DNA of 64,000 nucleotides from an uncultured Thermogutta sp. (GTDB taxonomy: Bacteria; Planctomycetota; Planctomycetia; Pirellulales; Thermoguttaceae). Position 1 is the first letter of the stretch; each line of letters starts with the position of its first letter. A program made the translations under genes and the position numbers. This document shows, in pieces, positions 1-7,966 of the stretch. The notes beneath the pieces are model-generated. The model was not told the origin of the DNA. It searched no databases and was given only the letters and a program-made list of their open reading frames with translations. The stretch spans positions 1 to 64,000 of the forward strand of contig CAKZMM010000083.1 in the NCBI GenBank assembly GCA_937128505.1, read 5' to 3'.

Positions 1-48
1 GCTCACGCTGGTGGGTCGAGTTGTTCACCACCGGCTTACGCTGGTGGC
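1..48. repeat. Palindromic repeat at window edge
   Basis: Positions 28-35 (CCACCGGC) and 40-47 (GCTGGTGG) form an 8-bp inverted repeat with one G-T wobble around a TTAC loop. A related partial copy (GCTCACGCTGGTGG) lies at 1-14, so the window probably starts inside a small array. Short GC-rich palindromes of this type, built on 'ccggcttacgc', are dispersed in planctomycete genomes as far as I recall; that attribution is from memory. Confidence 0.5.
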
Positions 49-169
49 TTGGGATATCCACTCTGGGATTCTCTTGGGGAGGAAACGATAAGACGGTAGG
101 GGGCCGATTATCTCTCCTGCCGGCTTGGGAATTCCGAAGACCGCTTGGCCCGCGGTAGACTCCGCCCCC

Positions 170-575
170 TAAGACCCTGTCTTGAAATTGACCGGAAGAT
201 GAAAAATGGACGACTCCGCCTTCGTAAGGTGCTCAGTCATGGAAGGCGGAGCCGTATCCAATGTCGAGGACCACTTATCCCAGCGATCTTTCGGATGAGC
301 AATGGCGAATCCTCCGGAGGTGGATTCCCAAGCCTGCTGGGCGGGGCAGGAGGCCCATCGATCGGCGAGAGATCCTCAACGCCATCTTGTATGTGGTTCG
401 AACCGGTTGCCGTGGCGCGCGTTGCCCCATGATTTTCCCAAGTGGAAGAGGGTATACACCGTCTTCTGGCGGTGGCGGAAACAGGGGGTATGGCAGCGGG
501 TGCATGACCACCTTCGGGACCAGGTCCGGCGATCCGTGGCAAAGAGGTGGACACCGACGGCAGCGGTGATCCATT
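170..575 (+). mobile_element. IS5-family insertion sequence remnant
   Basis: The decayed transposase at 261-575 is preceded at about 171-189 by AGACCCTGTCTTGAAATT, which sits about 70 bp before the start codon where the left terminal repeat of an IS5-group element is expected. No matching right end is visible. Similarity to transposase stops near 575 and a fragment of an unrelated gene begins just after. The element is therefore truncated and immobile. The left-end assignment is inference. Confidence 0.5.
261..575 (+). pseudogene. IS5-type transposase, frameshifted N-terminal fragment
   Basis: The first frame from ATG 261 reads MSRTTYPSDLSDEQWRILRR and continues to ILYVVRTGC near 410, the usual N-terminus of the DUF4096 domain of IS5-group transposases. 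The similarity then moves to another frame (RLPWRALPHDFPKWKRVYTV, then FWRWRKQGVWQRVHDHLRDQ, then TPTAAVIH) and stops near 575. A single-base indel around 405-412 explains the change. The DDE catalytic domain is absent, so this is a dead fragment. IS5-group elements can use programmed frameshifting, but the missing catalytic part makes a functional enzyme impossible here. Confidence 0.8.
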
Positions 576-607
576 TATATGGTATGATCAGCCTCATCTC
601 ACGCCGC

Positions 608-787
608 CTAACAGCAGCCAAAACCCGATTTGAAGACATGCTCTAAAGCATCTGTGCCCAAGCAGGGGTCCGCGACCAGATCAGGGTGTTCGGCGATCCA
701 TAAAGTATCCGCCACCGAAAATCGCGACCAGCAATGTGGGCAATCAATCAAGGAGCGCAGGGGGCCGAGTAATTCGGTTGGTGCCAT
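608..787 (-). pseudogene. N-terminal zinc-ribbon fragment of a planctomycete protein
   Basis: On the minus strand the translation contains LIDCPHCWSRFSVADTLWIA followed by EHPDLVADPCLGTDAL, then loses sense and stops. A CPHCW motif followed by 'LWISEHPDLLGDPxLGP' is, from memory, the N-terminal zinc ribbon of a large GTPase-like family common in planctomycetes. Only about 45 residues remain. The homologous part ends next to the IS5 remnant, so the original gene was probably broken there. The start is uncertain; ATG at 787 is the nearest in frame. Confidence 0.5.
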
Positions 788-2125
788 GCCGCCTTTCGTC
801 ATCACCGAGGACCTCCGAACGAGCGAAGCAAAACGCAAGAAGAAAGCCCGATTGGAACGAAAGTGAGACTGAGCAAAAACCCCTTTAGCTTGAGGTTAGC
901 CCTGAGCAAGCAGAGAACCGGCTCGAGTGAAAGTAAATCTTGCTTCTTTCCCGACTTGCGCCCCCACGGATCAGATGATCGGCTGAAACATGCCAATGAC
1001 TTCTACAGTCGCACGATGCTTTAAAACTACCCCATGCCCTGAACATTCCGAAAAAACTTGGTACATTTATCAAAAACCATTTTAAACCGCTCCCCACTTA
1101 ACGCAAGCTAGGACCGCCCCGACTGCTCGCCGCCGGGTCAAAGCATGTCCAATCTGGCGCATTTCCCTTTGGTCAAAAGCACTGATTGCAGGCCTGAACA
1201 CTCTTTCGCTTAGGGCGCAAATTCGCGTAACAATTTGGCATGAAAATCCAGCAATAACTGCCGTTTTTACCGACGAAATTACTCTTCGAGAAGGAAAGCG
1301 GAAGTAAATTTGGTGTTCGTACCCACGATGAGCCCAAAAAAGCTCACCACGATCCCTTGGAGCCGAAATTGAGACAAGACGAGTGATATGAGTAGTTAAA
1401 TTACGGGGTTGATGGAGAAAAGTTAAAGCGGGTCCAATTTGGTCAGACCTTTTGACGGATTTCAATTCGCGGCATGCGAGAGGATAGAGAGGATAGAATA
1501 GAACATTCAACAGAGTGGCATATGTTACGGCGATCTGCTCGCGTCCCCGTCACCATCAGTAACATTTTGAATGCTACAAACGTTTCTTTATGATCCTGCT
1601 ATCGATAGCAGTCGAAAAAGAACTTCTGATCAATCTTTCGGTTTTCTACGCGCTTTCATGCGGGATAGGACTCTAACAAGTTAATGCAGTACCCAGTCCG
1701 GATTATACGAACCGCTTTTCCCGCAGGGTGGGGCGTGCTTATCTTCTCCGTCGGTTATTTTTCCGATAACCTGCCGCTTTCGGCGGGCGTGTGGGGCAAA
1801 TTGGCAGTACATTGACGGATGTTCACCATCGGTGATCATCACCATTAAACATGGTCAACAAGTGATTCGGCATGTGCTGCGATTTCGGCGGAAGAAATTT
1901 CCCTAATCAAAAATTCGGATTCCATGTCTTGTTTTTTCGCAGCCAAAGCGATAGTTCCACGAAATAGAGATTCGGTAATGCCCCTTCCGGCAATTGGCGA
2001 CCATGAAACCGCAAGTTTCGCCGAAGGTGGCGTCGATGACACTGTAGGGTGGGTACACCCCGCCTGTGGTTCATGAGAAAACCGTGCGGAGAGTGAAAAG
2101 CATAGCTCGATCGATGGCCTGGGCA
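788..2125. other. Long gene-poor spacer
   Basis: No ORF here looks like a protein to me. The 142-codon minus-strand ORF at 1082-1510 has a composition unlike the neighbours and no recognisable motif. Small palindromic pieces occur near 1754-1790: GGTTAT and ATAACC flanking TTTTCCG, then CCGC-TTTC-GGCGG. They could form hairpins, but no gene end is near enough to call a terminator. The segment looks like decayed DNA continuous with the pseudogenes on its left. Confidence 0.4.
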
Positions 2126-4213
2126 CTACGCCCCGCCCGATGGGGCTTCGTTGGAGGGAGAGCCGGGTGTTTTTTTGTCGGCCGAAGATGCCTCGATAAG
2201 CTGCCCCACCTTTACCGCATCCTCCTTGTTCAAAGGCATGTGGCGATAATACACTTCCAAGGTGCAAACCGCCAAAGCCGTCATGAACAATCGTCCACCT
2301 TCGGTAGCCCATGCCCCTGTTGGAGGCCAACTACCCGCGTCTGGCCCCGACCGATGTTGCATTTCCAAGAGAATGGGCCGCATCACATAATTCCAACGCC
2401 GAAAGGCGGTCCCGCCCACGTGATGCATCAACTGCGTGCCGTAATACCAGTAATAGATATTGGGGTTGTCTATATTCGGTAGATGCTCGCTCAAGAGCCA
2501 TTGAACCCCTGCCCGAACGCCCCGATGCGTCGTCGGCCACCCCAGGTACAATCGAGACAACAGGGCCTGGGCCGTCATGGCGGGGGTAGCGTGGCTACCA
2601 GGCAAGTAACCATAAGTCCCGCCGTTATAATCGTGCTTTACAGAATCCAAGAAGCTACTCGCCCGCCGGAGGGTCTCCTCGGGGACATAAAGGAGATAGT
2701 GCATCCGGGCACTTTGTAGGGCCATTAGCTGCCAGCCCACTACGCTGGTATCCCCCGCCTGTCCAGGCTCGTAACGCCACCCGCCTGCCGGATGCTGAGC
2801 GGCGACAATGAAATCCACTGCTCGCTGTGCCGGCAAGCGCAACCATGGATCGTTGGTCATGGCATACGCTTCACAAAGGACAATGGCGGCCAGTCCATGG
2901 GCATACATCCGCCCCGAGCCCCGGCCTCGCAAATCCCCGTTACTTTGCTGTTGGTAGGTGAGCCAACGGAGTCCACTGGCTACGGTTTCACGATATTTCC
3001 CTTGTCGATGGGTTTGCCCTGCCCCAAGAAATGCCATCAAAGCCAAAGCCGTGGCGGCCGTATCACTACTTACAAAGCCCATGCCGGTCTTGCTGCTTGC
3101 CTTGGGCGCTAGATGGAACCGGTCCAAGCTCCAGCTTCCGTCCGCGTTTTGATGCCGGGCAAGCCACGCCAGACCCAAGGCAACGGCCGCTTCCGTCTCA
3201 TCGGTGCCTCCCTGCTGCAAAGCAATGGCCCTACGGACAGCCGGGTCCCGCCCGGACAAAGCCCCGCCCGGTTGCATTGCCGGGGTGGGTGCCGGGGGCA
3301 AGGCATCGAGAACGTTTTGCGAACCGGGCTCCTCGCCGGGAAGCAAGGGCTCGGTGGGTAAATCAACCGTTATGTTTCCCTCCCATTCCATTGGATTTGG
3401 CAATTCGAGGCCGTAAGGTTCGATATCCGGTTGCTCAAGGGCCGCTAAGGGGTCTTGTTCCCAAATAAGCTCCTCTCCCAAGCGATCCTCGGGGCCAATG
3501 GTCGTCGACAAAGTGATGGCCGGAGCTGGCCCTCCCGGTACCATCCACATCCCTAGCAAAAGGAGCAAGATGGCGTGAAAAACGAAGCTTACTAACCAAG
3601 GGGGAAACAGATCGAAAAAACGCACTTTGCGCCGCCGGGTCATTCGCTGGGAAAACCCGACGGATCTCGACGGGATTTGCATGGGCTGTAGAGGTGCGGG
3701 TTTTGCATCGGGCGGTTGAGAAGCCGGGGCTACGCTACGCGTGCCTATGGGCAGAGACGATCGAGATCCGCTTGCCGGTTTTACGACTCGTGGGAAAGCA
3801 AAGCTCTCCAACGGTCGCGCCGCCGCTGACCGATCTTTTCTCTGAAAGGGAACGACTACCGGAGGTTGTCTACCCCCAATACTTGGCTTGATGGCGGCGG
3901 CAGCTTCCAAAGCTTCCGACCTTTGCCGCTCCTGATGAGCCTGCCACAACTGCTCCGCTTGTCGAATCTGTTCGTCCGTGAGAATGACGCTACAACCGCA
4001 CCGCCAGCAGTCGGCTAGCCCAAGCCACAATCGGATGGACATGGGGGCGCCGCAATCGGGGCATGCACAGGCCAAGACCCCTCCATCGAGCCACACCTCG
4101 CCCGGTGTGCTACCACCGCGATCATTGCCCGGCGGGTTTGAGGGGCTGCTCCCCGTTACCTCAATCCCCGCTTTTATATGTTCGTGGTCAGATTGGGCCA
4201 TGCCCGAGTACAT
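2126..4213 (-). CDS. Membrane-anchored zinc-ribbon protein with squalene-cyclase-like domain
   Basis: 695 residues. Residues 49-74 hold a Cys cluster (CACPDCG, then CWRCGC) that looks like a zinc ribbon. A charged and proline-rich linker follows, then one membrane helix at about 205-226 (PPWLVSFVFHAILLLLLGMW). From about residue 340 there are alpha/alpha-toroid repeats of the prenyltransferase/squalene-cyclase type: LAWLARHQNADGSWSLDRF, HPAGGWRYEPGQAGDTSVVG and GVRAGVQWLLSEH are QW-like repeats. The DXDD catalytic motif of true squalene-hopene cyclases is not seen, so terpene cyclisation is not implied. Proteins of this architecture are frequent in planctomycetes and their role is unknown. 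Start is ATG 4213 or ATG 4201; neither has a strong ribosome site. It stands alone. Confidence 0.8.
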   Translation of the reverse strand: MYSGMAQSDHEHIKAGIEVTGSSPSNPPGNDRGGSTPGEVWLDGGVLACACPDCGAPMSIRLWLGLADCWRCGCSVILTDEQIRQAEQLWQAHQERQRSEALEAAAAIKPSIGGRQPPVVVPFQRKDRSAAARPLESFAFPRVVKPASGSRSSLPIGTRSVAPASQPPDAKPAPLQPMQIPSRSVGFSQRMTRRRKVRFFDLFPPWLVSFVFHAILLLLLGMWMVPGGPAPAITLSTTIGPEDRLGEELIWEQDPLAALEQPDIEPYGLELPNPMEWEGNITVDLPTEPLLPGEEPGSQNVLDALPPAPTPAMQPGGALSGRDPAVRRAIALQQGGTDETEAAVALGLAWLARHQNADGSWSLDRFHLAPKASSKTGMGFVSSDTAATALALMAFLGAGQTHRQGKYRETVASGLRWLTYQQQSNGDLRGRGSGRMYAHGLAAIVLCEAYAMTNDPWLRLPAQRAVDFIVAAQHPAGGWRYEPGQAGDTSVVGWQLMALQSARMHYLLYVPEETLRRASSFLDSVKHDYNGGTYGYLPGSHATPAMTAQALLSRLYLGWPTTHRGVRAGVQWLLSEHLPNIDNPNIYYWYYGTQLMHHVGGTAFRRWNYVMRPILLEMQHRSGPDAGSWPPTGAWATEGGRLFMTALAVCTLEVYYRHMPLNKEDAVKVGQLIEASSADKKTPGSPSNEAPSGGA

Positions 4214-5108
4214 TCAGGGTTTCGGTCCACTGCTGCTCACAAGCCTAATCAATACCTGACAAACCACACACGAAGAAGCGCCGCCTTCCAATCAAATACG
4301 GATCAAACACTCCGTTGATGGAGTTTTTCCTTCGTACTCCAGAAGAAACAGAAAACGAATGTTCCCTGATGAAAAAATGGTTTATCTATGCTTCCGCGAA
4401 AGCAAAAAGTGGCGAAATTGAGCCCAGCAGCCGCTAAATATATTTTGCGGTGTAAAGCCGGGAGCTTTAGGCCTCAATGTGCTGCTGCCTTTTTACAGAA
4501 AGTGTTGGCCCGCCCGAGTTTGAACCATCTTTAGTTTACCGCTCATGTGCCAACCCGGGCAAGCTTTCGCCGCGTTAAAGTTGTTATAACCGACTTATTT
4601 AGTCCCTCGTTCTGACGCAGCGTAAGCTCCGTAAATGATGAAAGCACCAACTTCGCAGACCAAGTGCGGACCCAGCGAACTCAGCTATGTTTGCCAAGAC
4701 AAGAAGTCTCTAACCACCTCATCTTCGTCTCGGGGACAATCCACCTTCTCATCACGAGCTTTTTCGATCCACCTCGAGGAACTTGTTTCCTAGCTCCACG
4801 TTTCTGAATACTGAATGCCGAGAATCTCAAATTCACCCCGGCCCGACACTTCGGAATAGTTTGGGCGTGATGGAGGCTTTCAGTCATTCATAGGCGGCAG
4901 GAGCTTTCGGCTAACCAATGCCTCGTAAGTACGGGTGTGGATTCGCAACGGAAAAGCCTTACTCGAGCGGATGAATCGCTTTTCAGAAGGTAAAGGATAT
5001 ATCTCTTGCGAGTTGCTCCATCCGCGGTTAAAAGTGAGCGCGATACATGCCGTCGAGGCTGAAATCGGTGTACCCCCCTGCGTTTTGTCAAACTGTGGAG
5101 ACGTTGAC
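4214..5108. other. Divergent spacer, no gene seen
   Basis: About 0.9 kb between the divergent cyclase-like and beta-helix genes, so promoters for both should lie here, but I could not pick convincing -35/-10 pairs. A short hairpin (ACTCC 4309-4313, GGAGT 4320-4324) followed by four more T lies on the plus strand with no gene upstream of it. The frame of the beta-helix gene stays open back to 4935, but ribosome-site evidence puts its start at 5109. Confidence 0.4.
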
Positions 5109-7571
5109 ATGACCTCTCGAATTGCGAAGCGGTACCTTTTCGCGCCAGGCTCTCACGACCAAATGTGGGAGCGGTTCGGCCGGCACGCCATCCAACTGCT
5201 CTACTGCGCTTTCCTAGTGATCGCGGTTACCGTTTCCGGAGAAATGGACAAGGGCCTCGGGAAACCCCTTTTTGCTCAAACCCTCGAAGTACCGGGAAGT
5301 GTTGTGTTACTTAAGGAGCTCCGGCAAGCCGTTGTGTCGGGGAACTTGAAAGAGGCCGAGGAATTGGCACGCCGCATCATAGGTGAAAGCTCATGCCCAC
5401 TTCATCATCGTCAGGAGGCAGAGGAACTACTTCGGGGGCTCTTATCGGCTGATGAACCACAATCCGCCGTCCCGGGGGTTCCAGAACCTTTCAGCCGACC
5501 GTTTCAACCCGCCTTGGAGTTCTACGTGTCTCCCAGCGGCTTGGCGGAGGGTGATGGTACCGCTGCCAGGCCCTGGAAAGATCTCGCTCAGGCCCGGGAC
5601 GCAATCCGCCAGCTAAAATCCGAACACGGGCTACCGCGGGGCGGGGTTGCCGTCACTATCAGGGGAGGACGCTATGAGGTCCGGGAAACCTTCCGGCTGG
5701 AGGCCATCGATTCGGGTACCGCCGAATGTCCCATCGTTTATCGAGCGGCCACCGGGGAGAAGCCGGTGTTTTCCGGCGGCGTGATGTTGCGCGGGTTTGA
5801 AAAAACGCATGATCCAGCGGTTTTACGGCGAGTGCCGGAATCCGCACGCGGCCACATTTATCAAGTTTCGTTGAAAAGCCTCGGAATCGAGCAGGTTCCC
5901 CCGCTAGTACTTGGCGGATTTGCAAGCGGTCGCGGCTTCCGAACCCATCCCGTGGTGGAGCTTTTTTGGAATGGAATACCGCTGACATTGGCCCGGTGGC
6001 CGAATCAGGGGTTTGTCTGGGTTGAAAAGGTCAGTGATGAAAATCCCATCACTTCCCACGGGAGGAAAGGCTCGGCTGCCGGAGTGATTTACTTCAGCGA
6101 CCCACGGTTGAAATCCTGGAGCGAAGAGCCGGACGGTTGGCTTTACGGGTATTGGTTTTGGGATTGGGCCGATTCGTATGAGAGAATCGCAGCCGTGGAT
6201 CCAGCCACCGGCGAGATTCGTTTGCAGGCACCGTACCACCGTTATGGCTATCATGTGGGACAACCATTCTTCGCTCTAAATATGTTGTGTGAGTTGGATC
6301 AACCCGGGGAGTGGTACCTGGATCGGCAAAAATTGATTCTTTATGTTTACCCACCGAATGATCCCAACCAAGCTACGGCGGAGCTTTCCTTCTTCGGAAG
6401 TCCCTTTGTTGTGCTAGATGGTGCCGAGCATGTGCGGTTCGAGAACTTGACTTGGGAACTCGGCATGGCGGATGGCTTGCACATTCGCGGAGGAAAGCAC
6501 TGCTTGATAGCCGGATGCATCGTGCGGCGTTTTGCAGGCGACGGAATCGTCATTCGCCGCGGGATTGGTCACGGCGTGCTTTCATGCAACATTTATTCTC
6601 TTGGACGGGGCGGAATTGTTATGGATTGCGGGGAGAGACGTACGCTCATCCCGGGGGAAAGTTTTGTGCAGAATTGCCACATCTACCAGCTTTCGCGAGT
6701 AGATCATACGTACACGCCGGGTGTTCTACTGAATGGGGTCGGTAACCGCTTAGCTTACAACTGGGTGCACGATGTGGGCTCGAGTGCCTTCCGGGTTGAG
6801 GGCAACGACCATCTCATCGAGTGGAACGAGGTGTGCCGCGTGGTGATGGAATCCGATGACCAAGGTGGCGTCGATATGTTCGGCAATCCCACCTATCGGG
6901 GCGTTATTTACCGCTTCAATTATTGGCATCATATCGGCGGTTGGGAAAATCCCATGAAGACCCCACCGTTGGGCCGCGCAGGGATCCGCCTCGATGACGC
7001 GATCTCGGGGGTTCTTGTCTATGGTAACGTCTTTTACCATGCATCTTCAGGCGCGATTGGTTTTGGCGGAGTTCAAGTCCACGGTGGCAAAGAAAACATC
7101 ATAGACAACAATCTCTTCGTCGATTGCATGGCGGCAATCAGTTTTAGCCCGTGGTCAGAGTCGCGCTGGAAACAATTTGTGACTGGTTGGCTGGAAAAAG
7201 GCGACGTTGACCGAGCCACGTACCTGCAAAAATATCCCGAGCTTTCCCGCCTGGAAGAGTTACCCAATGCGAACTGGATCTACCGGAATGTCGTTTTGCG
7301 CTGTGGGCAGTTTTTCCTTCGGGACCATAAACGGAATTGCGTGGCACAGAATCTCGTCAGTTCGGAACTCAAAGGTGTGATGATGCACGAGCCGGGAACC
7401 TTCCAAATCAAGGCGGACGATCCCGAACTCCTTGCGATTGGTTTTCGGCCCATTCCTTTCGAACGGATCGGGCTTTATCCCGATCAATACCGGCAAAAAG
7501 TTCCCTATGAAGCAGTCCGCCGTGGACGGAAGGGGGAAGACCCGGCCGAAGGATTACCCCTCGATCATTAG
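5109..7571 (+). CDS. Secreted right-handed parallel beta-helix protein
   Basis: 820 residues from ATG 5109, chosen because GGAG at 5097-5100 lies 8 bases before it; the frame is open upstream to 4935 but lacks a better site. The N-terminus has a hydrophobic segment (IQLLYCAFLVIAVTVSG) suggesting export. After a helical stretch comes the typical opening of bacterial beta-helix proteins (EFYVSPSGLAEGDGTAARPW, then VTIRGGRYEVRETF), then repeated short strands with His, Asn and Asp (LHIRGGKHCLIAGCIVRRF, HLIEWNEVCRVV). This fold serves polysaccharide lyases and glycoside hydrolases, including pectin-active enzymes, but I cannot assign a catalytic residue or substrate. It stands alone on the plus strand, divergent from the cyclase-like gene. 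Confidence 0.8.
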   Translation: MTSRIAKRYLFAPGSHDQMWERFGRHAIQLLYCAFLVIAVTVSGEMDKGLGKPLFAQTLEVPGSVVLLKELRQAVVSGNLKEAEELARRIIGESSCPLHHRQEAEELLRGLLSADEPQSAVPGVPEPFSRPFQPALEFYVSPSGLAEGDGTAARPWKDLAQARDAIRQLKSEHGLPRGGVAVTIRGGRYEVRETFRLEAIDSGTAECPIVYRAATGEKPVFSGGVMLRGFEKTHDPAVLRRVPESARGHIYQVSLKSLGIEQVPPLVLGGFASGRGFRTHPVVELFWNGIPLTLARWPNQGFVWVEKVSDENPITSHGRKGSAAGVIYFSDPRLKSWSEEPDGWLYGYWFWDWADSYERIAAVDPATGEIRLQAPYHRYGYHVGQPFFALNMLCELDQPGEWYLDRQKLILYVYPPNDPNQATAELSFFGSPFVVLDGAEHVRFENLTWELGMADGLHIRGGKHCLIAGCIVRRFAGDGIVIRRGIGHGVLSCNIYSLGRGGIVMDCGERRTLIPGESFVQNCHIYQLSRVDHTYTPGVLLNGVGNRLAYNWVHDVGSSAFRVEGNDHLIEWNEVCRVVMESDDQGGVDMFGNPTYRGVIYRFNYWHHIGGWENPMKTPPLGRAGIRLDDAISGVLVYGNVFYHASSGAIGFGGVQVHGGKENIIDNNLFVDCMAAISFSPWSESRWKQFVTGWLEKGDVDRATYLQKYPELSRLEELPNANWIYRNVVLRCGQFFLRDHKRNCVAQNLVSSELKGVMMHEPGTFQIKADDPELLAIGFRPIPFERIGLYPDQYRQKVPYEAVRRGRKGEDPAEGLPLDH

Positions 7572-7966
7572 AAAGGTCGCGTCCTAAAAGCAACGCTAAA
7601 CCATCCGCCTTGCTTATTCCAATGCGTTAGAATCCTCAGCGTTCGAGCCAAGCCCGGTTCTGCCGCCCGCGGGCTCATTGAAACAACTTGACCTTTTATT
7701 GCCTGAAGAGAATAGGCGTATCGCAAGGTCGGAAATAAACGGCCGGATCCAGTGCCAGCGCCTTTGCCAGCAGCACGGCAAGTTGGGGTTGATTTGAAAG
7801 ATAACTCGGCCGTGCGAACCCTCCCTCCATGGTTTGCCAACGCGCGGCAGACGAAACTTCGCAGTCATTAAATGTGTCTTTTGAGGTTAAGTCGCCAAAT
7901 GCGCCTTTTGCGAATAAAGTCGCGGCAGGTTAGCCCCCCCATTCTCCAAATGTAAAAGTGGGCTGA
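7572..7966. other. Convergent spacer, nothing recognised
   Basis: The beta-helix gene and the serine hydrolase gene converge here. I found no clear stem-loop with a T run and no coding pattern. Confidence 0.35.

Noticed and set aside
1082..1510. 142-codon minus-strand ORF in the left spacer
   Set aside because: No recognisable motif, unlike composition, no ribosome site; lies in decayed DNA.
1845..2330. 161-codon minus-strand ORF
   Set aside because: Overlaps the 3' end of the cyclase-like gene in another frame and shows only frame-shadow sequence.
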